Positions 9,401-16,596 of a stretch of 64,000 nt of DNA are shown in pieces. How positions within the stretch are numbered: position 1 is the stretch's first letter; each line of letters starts with the position of its first letter. The stretch is taken from the NCBI RefSeq assembly GCF_018308945.1, contig NZ_CP070501.1, positions 1-64,000 of the forward strand, in the 5' to 3' direction. The position numbers and the translations under genes were made by a program. Source of the DNA: Agrococcus sp. Marseille-Q4369. Its GTDB lineage: Bacteria > Actinomycetota > Actinomycetes > Actinomycetales > Microbacteriaceae. Under the pieces are notes generated by a model. That model had not been told where the DNA came from and ran no database searches. It saw only the letters and a program-made list of their open reading frames with translations.

Positions 9401-9568
9401 GCCTACGCGGCGCACGCGGGGCTCGATCCCGAGCTCGTCGACGCGGAGCTGTACTTCGTCGAGCACGACCGGATCATCCGGCCCGAGCGGATCGAGTCGC
9501 TCGCCGAGCTCGAGGCCCGCTGGCTGCGGGCGCAGCAGGCGGTCGCGGAGGCGTCAGCGCTCGGGTGA
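6422..9568 (+). CDS. adnB: AdnB-like helicase-nuclease subunit
   Basis: This 1,048-residue UvrD/Rep-family helicase should be the main motor of the AdnAB complex. It has VAGAGSGKTHT near residue 40, TFTRKAARELADRL in motif Ia, DEFQDTS near 284 and TMHASKGLEWDVV in motif V. A RecB-type nuclease domain closes the protein, with CKIDAVYRDGD near 954 and VVDWKTGRLP near 967. All key helicase and nuclease residues appear present. The GTG start overlaps the adnA stop as GTGA. Its 3' end overlaps the convergent phosphotransferase gene by 15 bp. Confidence 0.88.
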   Translation: MTTAIEITEAIAAVRGKAAQLPTDEQIAVIEAPEEPTLVVAGAGSGKTHTMAQRVLWLVANGRVAPDAVLGLTFTRKAARELADRLAAELRALAEAGLVDAEVAATRRPVVQTYNSFASALFREWALLIGRDPESEVLTDPAAFLLALRVARASDDLRLASLGRAETVAERVVQLAGTLGDHRVSTERLRRGRYPERFRALQALPTADEPKLFKAAHAKAIAQDVERVGGLDPLADLVDAFDEAKRRRSAVQFSDQVRLALDAIDAHEGAVTELRARHRAVLLDEFQDTSVLQLQLIHALFDGTPVMAVGDPNQAIYGFRGASAGTLALFAQRFRVERTLTLSTSWRNDESVLTLAHAVASRLPEQPGVPVKRLEPREGAGPGDVAVRHLPTIEDESRELAAWLRSHGAGVAGSETTAAVLVRSHSQGVELTRALRAEGIRVFRSGGGGLLDEPEVVDLVAALRVLGRPEEGSSLVRLLAGSRWRIGVADLAALQRHASMLAKAGLSSEQRSADRGAVAVEASVSIVDALDALVDSPRLEGATAEGLARLRDAGALLRELRRRAGMPLPELVRSVEQALRLDIEVAAKRQHAHGALDAFAREVQAFAAADERGSLEAFLAYLDVLEAGRGPDVPEPEAEPGWVQVLTMHASKGLEWDVVALPRLAAAKADDRPLGWLTHATLPYPLRGDASLLPRLDWEGHATQHEYALARERFLEELWDHYQSEEDRLAYVGVTRARRALWLSGAQWYGMAKTPASPKRLLEVAAGAMGAELLEAPERGAENPLGDRSPSLAWPVDPLGRRREAIEAAAARVEAADASAETPWDDAIELLLADRGRAELALPSRIAASGFKDWAADPVAVARAIARPMPQEPFAATRLGTLFHGWVERRGSTVSLGDAVDDAPLDDELIGIDAERLERLKQTFLRSPYGARQPAETELEIHLPLAGTTVVCKIDAVYRDGDRATVVDWKTGRLPSGDADLEARQLQLALYRAAYAAHAGLDPELVDAELYFVEHDRIIRPERIESLAELEARWLRAQQAVAEASALG

Positions 9569-10591
9569 CGCCTCGGTGCTCGAGCCCTGCTCGGGCGCGT
9601 CGCTCATGGCCGGCTCTCCGAGGTACTCCTGCACACCCGTGAGGTCCATCGTCTCGAGCCGCTCGGGCGCGATCGCAGCCGTCGGGTCTCGGTCGACGCG
9701 CGCGAGCAGGCCCGCGAGCATGCGCTTCGCGTCGTCGACGATCGCGGTGTCGCCGCGCTCGACGCCGTGCAGCAGCCAGCGGGCGATGTCGAGCTCCGCG
9801 TGCAGCATCGCGCGCTGCCGCACGTGCCGGTCGCCGGCCCCGCGCGCGGCGGCGTGCGCCTCGAACGCGTCGTCGACGCTCCCGAACTCGCTCGAGCCGA
9901 GCAGGAAGGCGAGGTCGCGCGCGGGGTCGCCGACCGAGAGCGCGTGCCAGCCGTCGATGCCGACGACGCGCGCGCCCTCGACGCGGAAGGCGGGCGCCTG
10001 GAGGTCGCCGTGCACGAGCGTGGGCTTGAACTGCCACAGCCGGTCGTCGCCGAGCGCGCCCTCCCAGCGCTCGAGCAGGGGAGCGGGCACCGAGCCGGTC
10101 GCGGCGGCGCGGTCGAACGTGGCGAGCTGGTGCTGGCGCAACGTCATCGCGCTCTCGTGCGGGAGCCCGGCGTCGGCGGCGACCGACGTCGGCAGCTCGT
10201 GGATCGCGGCGATCGCCGCACCGACGCTCGTCGAGAGCCCGGGGCGCGCGGGGGAGATGTCGGCGAGCCGCATCGGCTCGCCGCCGAGTCGCGAGAGCAC
10301 GTACAGCGTCGACTTCCCCGCCGCGGTCGTGCCGAGCACCGTCGGCACGTCGAAGGGCAGCCGCGAGCGCGTCGCGAGCGTGAGCGCGGCGAGGCCCGCG
10401 GCGTGCGCCTTCGCCGCAGTGAGGGCTGCGACCGATCGGGGCAGCACGACCTGCACCACCTCGCCGTCGGCGAGGCGGGCGGCGACGACCGAGCGGTGCT
10501 CGTCGGAGCCGTCCTCCGTCGCCCCCACGACGTCGAGCCCCGGCACGGCCGTCGTGGCGAGCGCGGATAGGGTGAAGGGGTTCGTGCTCAT
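9554..10591 (-). CDS. Aminoglycoside/macrolide phosphotransferase-like protein
   Basis: This 345-residue protein has the kinase-like APH fold. LVHGDLQAPAFRV supplies the HGD catalytic motif and GWHALSVGDPARDLAFLL the region that normally binds magnesium. In active members the HGD loop continues to an Asn (HGDxxxxN); here Ala takes its place, so catalysis may be weak or lost. It lies in the usual spot beside NudC and AdnAB in this family of genomes, so a resistance role is not implied. TAGCCT lies 7 nt before the ATG, fitting leaderless transcription. Confidence 0.7.
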   Translation of the reverse strand: MSTNPFTLSALATTAVPGLDVVGATEDGSDEHRSVVAARLADGEVVQVVLPRSVAALTAAKAHAAGLAALTLATRSRLPFDVPTVLGTTAAGKSTLYVLSRLGGEPMRLADISPARPGLSTSVGAAIAAIHELPTSVAADAGLPHESAMTLRQHQLATFDRAAATGSVPAPLLERWEGALGDDRLWQFKPTLVHGDLQAPAFRVEGARVVGIDGWHALSVGDPARDLAFLLGSSEFGSVDDAFEAHAAARGAGDRHVRQRAMLHAELDIARWLLHGVERGDTAIVDDAKRMLAGLLARVDRDPTAAIAPERLETMDLTGVQEYLGEPAMSDAPEQGSSTEASPER

Positions 10592-10649
10592 GGATGCCAG
10601 GCTAGGCCGACCTCGACCGGGGGAGACCGCGCCACGCGACGGAGGTGAC

Positions 10650-11543
10650 GTGCAGGTTCCCCCGCTCGCCCGGTCGGCCCTCGACCGAGACCACGCCGGG
10701 CGCATCGGTGCCGACGCGGTCTCGCGCGCGCTCGAGCAGCCCTCGACGCGCGTCATCGCGATCGCCGGCGACCGCTCGCCCGTGCGCGGCGGCGCGCTCG
10801 TGCGGCTGCGAGCCGACGAGCTCCCGCCCGACGCGCGGCACGTCGAGCCGCGCGTGCCGCTCAGCTGGCTCGGCCGCGCGCCCGCGCTCGACGGCACCGC
10901 GGGCGGCGTCGTGCTGAGCCTGCTCGTCGCGGAGCCGTTCGACGTCGAGGGGGCTGAGTGGCGATCGCTCCGCGAGGTCGGTGCCGAGCTCGACGACGCC
11001 GACGCGGGAGCGTTCGTGCAGGCCGTCGCGCTCGGCGTCTGGCAGCGCGAGAGCCATCACAGCCCGGTCGACGGCTCCGCGGCGAGCTTCGAGGAGTCCG
11101 GCTGGGTGCGGCGCGACGCGAGCGGCGGCGCCCACTTCCCTCGCACCGACCCGGCGGTCATCGTCGCCATCCGCGACGCATCCGACGAGCGCATCCTGCT
11201 CGGCCACAACGCGGCGTGGCCCGAGGGCCGCTACTCGCTCATCGCCGGCTTCGTCGACCCGGGGGAGTCGCTCGAGGCGGCGGTCGTGCGCGAGGTGCTC
11301 GAGGAGACGGGGCTCGCGGTCGGCGACGTGCGCTACCTCGGCTCGCAGCCGTGGCCGTTCCCGCGCAGCCTCATGATCGGCTTCGAGTGCGTCGCGGCCG
11401 ACCCCGACGCGATCGTGCCCGACGGCGTCGAGATCCTCGACGTGCGCTGGTTCACGCGCGATCAGCTGCGCTCGGGCGTCGTGCAGCTGCCCGGGCCGAC
11501 CTCGATCGCGGCCTGGATCATCGACGCGTGGCTCGCGCGGTGA
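10650..11543 (+). CDS. nudC: NudC-like NAD(H) pyrophosphatase, zinc cysteines lost
   Basis: The product is about 297 residues. The NUDIX box runs from GFVDPGESLEAAVVREVLEE to ETG and is followed by the NudC signature SQPWPFP. NudC enzymes cleave NAD(H) and can remove NAD caps from RNA. The zinc ribbon that normally comes just before HFPRTDP has four cysteines. Here the matching stretch (HHSPVDGSAASFEESGWVRRD) has none. I prefer the GTG start at 10650, which follows GGAGG; an in-frame ATG at 10590 is shared with the divergent gene. The stop overlaps the next start as GTGA. Confidence 0.82.
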   Translation: MQVPPLARSALDRDHAGRIGADAVSRALEQPSTRVIAIAGDRSPVRGGALVRLRADELPPDARHVEPRVPLSWLGRAPALDGTAGGVVLSLLVAEPFDVEGAEWRSLREVGAELDDADAGAFVQAVALGVWQRESHHSPVDGSAASFEESGWVRRDASGGAHFPRTDPAVIVAIRDASDERILLGHNAAWPEGRYSLIAGFVDPGESLEAAVVREVLEETGLAVGDVRYLGSQPWPFPRSLMIGFECVAADPDAIVPDGVEILDVRWFTRDQLRSGVVQLPGPTSIAAWIIDAWLAR

Positions 11544-13246
11544 GCCGCGAGGCGAAGCCCGACGCCGAGCGCATCCTCGAGGGGCTCGACGAGCAGCAGC
11601 GGCTCGCGGCGACGACGCTCGGCGGCCCGGTCGCGATCCTCGCGGGCGCCGGCACGGGCAAGACGCGCGCGATCACCCACCGCATCGCCTACGGCGTCGC
11701 GACCGGCGAGCAGGTCGAGCACGCGTCGCTCGCGCTCACGTTCACGAGCCGGGCGGCGGGCGAGATGCGCACGCGCCTCGCGCGGCTCGGGGCGGGCGGA
11801 GTGCAAGCGCGCACCTTCCACGCGGCGGCGCTCGCGCAGCTCTCGCACTTCTGGCCGCGCGTCACGGGCTCGCGCATGCCGAAGCTGCTGCCGCAGAAGG
11901 CGTCGACGCTCGCCGACGCCGCGGCGCAGCTGCGCCTCCGGCTGCCGACCGCGCAGTTGCGCGACGCGGCGGGCGAGATCGAGTGGCGCAAGTCGCAAGC
12001 GATGACGATGGAGGACTACGGCGTGCAGGCGCGCGTGCGCCCGCTGCCGACGGGCATCACTCCCGAGGCGATGATCGACCTCCACATGGCGTACGAGCGG
12101 GTGAAGGACGAGCGCCGGCTGATCGACTTCGAGGACGTGCTGCTCGCCACGACCGGCATGCTCGAGCGCGAGCCCGTCGTCGCCGACGAGGTGCGCTCGC
12201 GCTACCGCCACTTCACGGTCGACGAGTACCAGGACGTCTCGCCCATGCAGCAGCAGCTGCTCGCCGCGTGGCTCGGCGACCGCCGCGACGTGTGCGTCGT
12301 CGGCGACCCGAGCCAGACGATCTACTCGTTCGCGGGCGCCGACCCGGCCGGGCTGCAGCGCTTCCTGCACGAGCACCCCGACGCCGAGCTCGTGCGGCTC
12401 GAGCGCTCCTACCGCTCGACCGGCGCGATCGTCGGCCTCTCGAATCGGCTCATGCGCGGCCGCGATGCGCTCACGCTCGAGGCCGCATCGGGCGAGCACG
12501 GCGCCGAGCCGAGCGTGACCGAGCACGCGAGCGACTCGGCCGAGGCCGCCGCGATCGCCGCGGCGGTGCGCGCGCAGGTCGCCGCGGGCGCCGACCCGGG
12601 GCAGATCGCCGTGCTCACGCGCTTCCACGCGCAATCGGGCCTCATCGAGCAGGCACTCGCGTCGGTCGGGCTCTCGTCGACCGTGCGCGGCTCCGTGCGC
12701 TTCTTCGAGCTGCCGGTCGTCAAGCGCGCCCTCATGATGCTGCGCAGCGCCCCCGCCGACGGGCGGCCGATCTTCCAAGCCGTCACCGACATCGTCATCG
12801 GGCTCGGCTACCGCGCCGAGCCGCCGTCGAGCCACGGCGAGGAGCGCGCCCAGTGGGATGCGCTGCACGCGCTCGTGACGCTCGCGGAGGAGACCGGCGG
12901 CACCGACCTGCCCGCCTTCGCGCACGACCTCCAGCGGCGCGCCGCGACGGAGCACGAGCCGACCGTCGCGGCCGTCACGATCGCGACGATCCATGCCGCG
13001 AAGGGCCTCGAATGGCAGCACGTGCACGTGTGCGGGCTCGCCGAGGGCCTGCTGCCGATCTCGCACGCCACCTCGCTCGCCGAGGTCGACGAGGAGCGGC
13101 GCCTGCTCTACGTCGCGATCACGCGCGCGCAGCGCTCGCTGTCGCTCACGTGGGCCCGCAGCTCCGGCCACGCCGTCAGGCAGCCGTCGCGATTCCTCGC
13201 GGAGCTCGGTGCCGGCAGGCCCGCCGCGCGCGCCGGATCGCGCTGA
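11540..13246 (+). CDS. uvrD2: UvrD2-like DNA helicase, short form
   Basis: This 568-residue SF1 helicase has GAGTGKTRAITHR near residue 36, TFTSRAAGEM, VDEYQDVSPMQQ near 228, VVGDPSQTIYSFAGA and TIHAAKGLEWQHV. The order NudC-UvrD2 next to AdnAB matches mycobacteria, where UvrD2 also has a C-terminal HRDC and tetracysteine region. This protein stops shortly after the QPSRFLAEL motif and lacks that extension. It overlaps nudC by GTGA and overlaps the convergent gene downstream by 71 bp. Confidence 0.85.
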   Translation: MSREAKPDAERILEGLDEQQRLAATTLGGPVAILAGAGTGKTRAITHRIAYGVATGEQVEHASLALTFTSRAAGEMRTRLARLGAGGVQARTFHAAALAQLSHFWPRVTGSRMPKLLPQKASTLADAAAQLRLRLPTAQLRDAAGEIEWRKSQAMTMEDYGVQARVRPLPTGITPEAMIDLHMAYERVKDERRLIDFEDVLLATTGMLEREPVVADEVRSRYRHFTVDEYQDVSPMQQQLLAAWLGDRRDVCVVGDPSQTIYSFAGADPAGLQRFLHEHPDAELVRLERSYRSTGAIVGLSNRLMRGRDALTLEAASGEHGAEPSVTEHASDSAEAAAIAAAVRAQVAAGADPGQIAVLTRFHAQSGLIEQALASVGLSSTVRGSVRFFELPVVKRALMMLRSAPADGRPIFQAVTDIVIGLGYRAEPPSSHGEERAQWDALHALVTLAEETGGTDLPAFAHDLQRRAATEHEPTVAAVTIATIHAAKGLEWQHVHVCGLAEGLLPISHATSLAEVDEERRLLYVAITRAQRSLSLTWARSSGHAVRQPSRFLAELGAGRPAARAGSR

Positions 13247-13892
13247 CCCCTCCGTCGCGCTGGCGCACCCGCGCGCCCCAGCCCTCCGGCAGCTCGTCCT
13301 GGCCGATGCGTCGGAGCGCGCCGAGCACCGTGACGACGGTCTGCGCTGCCGCGATCACGCTCGGCACGGGTGCGAGGTGCGCCGGCAGCAGCGCCTCGTC
13401 GTCGATCGCGCACTCTGCGCAGCCGCCGCCCGCGGGCACGAAGGGGCCGATCTGCACCCACGCGTCGCCGACGACCACGGGCAGGTGCGCGGCGCCCGAA
13501 GCCACGAGCCGGTCGCGCTCGCGGTAGGGCAGCCGCCACGGCGCCACCGGCAGCACGAGCGCGTCGTCACCGGCGGGGTCTCCGGCGCGGTGCCCCGCGC
13601 GGTCGAGCGCGCGATGCAGCTCGAGGGCGAAGGGGATGCGTCCCCGCACGCGCGTCGGGACGGCGGGCGGCAGCGGCTCGAGCGCGGGCTCGAGCGCCTC
13701 GAGCAGCGCCGCGGCCGGCTCGTCGCCGAGCACGTGCTCGAGCTCGCGGCGCACGACCCCGCGCATGAGGAGCGCGAGCCCGCGGAGCGTCGCGTCGTCG
13801 GTCGGCAGCTCGGCGACGGGCTGCTGCGCGCCGACCGTCACGCGGTCGGGGGCGCTGCGGAAGACGGCGAGGTGCGGGTCGAGGCGGAGCAT
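13176..13892 (-). CDS. ThiF/cyclodehydratase-like hypothetical protein
   Basis: This 238-residue protein begins MLRLDPHLAVFRSAPDRV. It contains a loop with GPFVPAGGGCAEC, reminiscent of the CxxC region in actinobacterial proteins annotated as TOMM cyclodehydratase or ThiF-like. Only one CxxC pair is visible and no ATP-binding motif stands out, so enzymatic activity is doubtful. Its end overlaps uvrD2 by 71 bp on the opposite strand. I consider it a real gene of unknown role. Confidence 0.6.
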   Translation of the reverse strand: MLRLDPHLAVFRSAPDRVTVGAQQPVAELPTDDATLRGLALLMRGVVRRELEHVLGDEPAAALLEALEPALEPLPPAVPTRVRGRIPFALELHRALDRAGHRAGDPAGDDALVLPVAPWRLPYRERDRLVASGAAHLPVVVGDAWVQIGPFVPAGGGCAECAIDDEALLPAHLAPVPSVIAAAQTVVTVLGALRRIGQDELPEGWGARVRQRDGGVSAIRRARRACRHRAPRGIATAA

Positions 13893-13943
13893 GGCGGCAT
13901 GGTGCGCCAGCGCGGCCGAACGCGTCGGCGGCTCTCCACAGCC

Positions 13944-15365
13944 TCAGGGGCGGTCGGTGGACTCCGGGTCCTGCGCCTCGTCGTCGCCGTCCTCGGGGGA
14001 TGGCTCGTCGTCGGCCGGGAGAGCCGCCTCCTGCTGCTGGGCCGGCTCGTCGCCGCGCTCCGCATCGTCGAGCAGCTCCTGGAGCGCGAGGTCCATCTCG
14101 TCGAGCTCGCCGACGCCGCGGAGCCGCGCGATGACGCGCGACGGGTCGTCGATGTCGGCCGAGCCCGGCATGAGGTCGGCCTGGTCCCACAGCGAGTCGC
14201 GCGCCTCCGGGCCCACGGCATCCGTCACCGCGTGCCAGAAGGCGGCAGCCTCGCGCAAGCGCCTCGGGCGGATCTCGAGGCCGACGAGGGTGCCGAAGGC
14301 CTTCTCGGCCGGTCCGCCCGTCGCTCGCCGGCGGCGGACGGTCTCAGCGATCGCGTCGCGCTTGGGCAGCCTCGCGGTCGCTGCCTCGGTCACGGCGTCG
14401 ACCCATCCGTCGATGAGGGCGATCGTCGTCTCGAGCCGCGCGAGCGCCTCGACCTGCTCGGGCGTCTTCGGCGGGATGAGCGCGCCGCTGCCGAGCGCCT
14501 CGCGCAGCTCCTCGGGGTTCGTGGGGTCGAACGACTCGGCGAGCTCCTCGAGCCGGTCGATGTCGATCCGGATGCCCTCGGCGTACTCCCGCACGGAGGA
14601 GAGCACGTGCAGGCGCAGCCAGCGCGCGTGGTGGAACAAGCGGGCGTGCGCGAGCTCGCGCGCGGCCATCCAGATGCGCACCTGGTCCTCGGGGATCTCG
14701 AGCCCCTCGGCGGCGGAGCGCAGGTTGACGGGCAGGAGCGCCGCGGTGTCCTCGAGCAGCGGGAAGCCGAAGTCGCCGCCCGCGATCGTCTCGCTCGCGA
14801 GCTGGCCGACGACGTTGCCGAGCTGCATCGCGAACATCGTGCCGCCGACGTTGCGGAGGATGCGCTCGGCACCCGCGAGCATCTCCTGCGCCTCCTCGGG
14901 CGCGTGCTCCTGCATCGCGCTCGTGAGCGCGTTCGCGATGCTGTTCGCGACCGGCTCGCTCATCTCCTGCCACACGGGGATCGTCGCGTCGACCCACTGC
15001 TGGCGCGACAGCAGCGTGAGCGAGCTCGCGGCGGCGCCGATCTCGGTCGTCTCGCTCAGCCAGAGCGCGGCGAGGTCGGCCGCTTGCCGCACCGCGTCGC
15101 GCTCGGCGGTCGTCACCGAGCCGGGATCGCGCTGCACGACCGCGGCGGCCTGCCGCTGCGCCGCCGACCAGTCGATGCCGTCGTCGGTGCGGGCGAGCGC
15201 GGCCTGCAGCTGCGCCATGAGCGCCTGCAGCTGCGCCGGGTCGCTCGGCATGCCGGCGGCACCGGCGAGCCGCGACGGATCGATCGGCCCCTGGCCGGAG
15301 AGGAACTGCTGGAGCATCTCCCGCAGCTCGTCCTCGGGGCGGCGGTCCTCGGGCTCCTCAGGCAT
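13944..15365 (-). CDS. Zinc-dependent metalloprotease, DUF2342 type
   Basis: The 473-residue product matches the actinobacterial family annotated as zinc-dependent metalloprotease (DUF2342). The region ARELAHARLFHHARWL aligns with the family's HExxH-like segment, but the usual first His is Ala-Arg here, so the metal site may be altered. The C-terminus is acidic and rich in Asp, Glu and Gln. The divergent PDZ protease shares its promoter: TAGCGT lies 6 nt upstream of this ATG on the lower strand. Confidence 0.78.
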   Translation of the reverse strand: MPEEPEDRRPEDELREMLQQFLSGQGPIDPSRLAGAAGMPSDPAQLQALMAQLQAALARTDDGIDWSAAQRQAAAVVQRDPGSVTTAERDAVRQAADLAALWLSETTEIGAAASSLTLLSRQQWVDATIPVWQEMSEPVANSIANALTSAMQEHAPEEAQEMLAGAERILRNVGGTMFAMQLGNVVGQLASETIAGGDFGFPLLEDTAALLPVNLRSAAEGLEIPEDQVRIWMAARELAHARLFHHARWLRLHVLSSVREYAEGIRIDIDRLEELAESFDPTNPEELREALGSGALIPPKTPEQVEALARLETTIALIDGWVDAVTEAATARLPKRDAIAETVRRRRATGGPAEKAFGTLVGLEIRPRRLREAAAFWHAVTDAVGPEARDSLWDQADLMPGSADIDDPSRVIARLRGVGELDEMDLALQELLDDAERGDEPAQQQEAALPADDEPSPEDGDDEAQDPESTDRP

Positions 15366-15370
15366 GCGAC

Positions 15371-15377
15371 TACGCTA
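15371..15377. promoter_or_regulatory. Overlapping divergent -10 boxes
   Basis: The heptamer TACGCTA reads TACGCT rightwards (9 nt before the ATG at 15386) and TAGCGT leftwards (6 nt before the ATG at 15365). Both fit TAnnnT. If both are used, polymerases on the two strands would compete for the same DNA. Confidence 0.55.
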
Positions 15378-15385
15378 GCCGCAGC

Positions 15386-16522
15386 ATGTCCGAGCCCGCC
15401 GGGTATCCGCCCAACCAGCCATCCGCCCTCCGCGAACACCGGGCTCAGCCCCGCTTCCCGGACGTGCGGCCGCGCCGCTTGCGCCGCGCCGGCTGGGTCG
15501 CCCTGGGCGTGACCGGCGTCGCGTCGCTCTCGCTCGCCTTCGTGCCCTCGCCGTACATCGTCGAGGTGCCGGGCCCGACGTTCGACACGCTCGGCGCGAC
15601 GGATGCCGGTGACCTCATCGAGATCGAGGGCGCCGAGACCTTCCCGACCGAGGGCGAGCTGCGGCTGCTCACGGTCTCGCTGCTCGGCAACCCAGAGCGC
15701 CCGCTCACGTGGGTCGATGTCGCGCGGGCGTACGTCGACCCGTCGCGCGCCATCATCCCGATGGAGGCCGCGTATCCGCCCTCGGTCTCCGTGCAGGACG
15801 CGAACGAGGCCGGCCGGATCGAGATGCGCAACTCGCAGTCGGCAGCGGTCGCGGCCGCGCTCCTGCACCTCGGCGAGCCCGTCGAGAGCGACGTGCGGGT
15901 CGCGGGCGTCATCGAGGGCTCGCCCGCGGAGGGGCTGCTCGAGGAGGACGACCGCATCCTGCGCGTCAACGGCGACACCGCCTACGACGTCTACTCCATC
16001 CGCGCATCCATCGCCGCCGCCGAGGGGGCGTCGACGTTCGACATCGAGCGCGACGGCGAGCAGCTCAGCGTCGAGGTGACGCCCGTGACGGAGGGGGAGC
16101 AGCGCATCGTCGGCATCTACCCCGCGAACGAGTTCGCCTTCCCCTTCGAGGTCGACATCCAGCTGCCGAACGTCGGCGGGCCGAGCGCCGGCATGATGTT
16201 CGCGCTCGGGATCATCGACGAGCTCACGCCAGGCGCGATGACCGCCGGCACGCGCTGGGCTGGCACCGGCACGATCGCGGCGCTCGGCGAGGTCGGCGCG
16301 ATCGGCGGCATCGTGCAGAAGATGCACGGCGCGGCGGGCGCGGGCGCGACCCACTTCCTCGCCCCGGCCGCGAACTGCGCCGAGGTCGTCGGCCACGTGC
16401 CCGAGGGGCTCACCGTCTTCGCCGTCTCGACGCTCGACGAGGCCGTCACCGCGATCGAGACGGTCGCCGAGCAGGGGGACACCCGCGCGCTCCCGACGTG
16501 CGAGGCGCCAGCGGGCTCGTGA
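15386..16522 (+). CDS. Lon-like PDZ protease (YlbL family)
   Basis: This 378-residue protein has one N-terminal membrane segment (around residues 35-53), a PDZ domain around residues 165-230 (VIEGSPAEGLLEEDD) and a C-terminal Lon-type protease domain. The catalytic Ser lies in GGPSAGM at about 267 and the Lys in VQKMHGA at about 312. It is likely anchored in the membrane and works outside. It is divergent from the zinc metalloprotease and followed by the UPF0182 gene, a common Actinobacteria arrangement. Confidence 0.88.
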   Translation: MSEPAGYPPNQPSALREHRAQPRFPDVRPRRLRRAGWVALGVTGVASLSLAFVPSPYIVEVPGPTFDTLGATDAGDLIEIEGAETFPTEGELRLLTVSLLGNPERPLTWVDVARAYVDPSRAIIPMEAAYPPSVSVQDANEAGRIEMRNSQSAAVAAALLHLGEPVESDVRVAGVIEGSPAEGLLEEDDRILRVNGDTAYDVYSIRASIAAAEGASTFDIERDGEQLSVEVTPVTEGEQRIVGIYPANEFAFPFEVDIQLPNVGGPSAGMMFALGIIDELTPGAMTAGTRWAGTGTIAALGEVGAIGGIVQKMHGAAGAGATHFLAPAANCAEVVGHVPEGLTVFAVSTLDEAVTAIETVAEQGDTRALPTCEAPAGS

Positions 16523-16596
16523 CGGTGCCTGGCTCATAGGACCGGCCGATAGCATGACCGCACCGCCCGCCGAGCCCCCTCTTGGAGCATCCCGAC

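Noticed and set aside
3012-9466. Very long leftward open frames opposite adnA and adnB
   Set aside because: They are typical high-GC antisense shadows: Arg/Ala/Gly-rich with no domains, while the rightward frames carry complete helicase and nuclease motifs.
13176-13246. Overlap of 71 bp between convergent genes as a sign that one is false
   Set aside because: Both genes have protein-like ends up to the overlap, and convergent overlaps occur elsewhere in this window (9554-9568 and 42482-42536).
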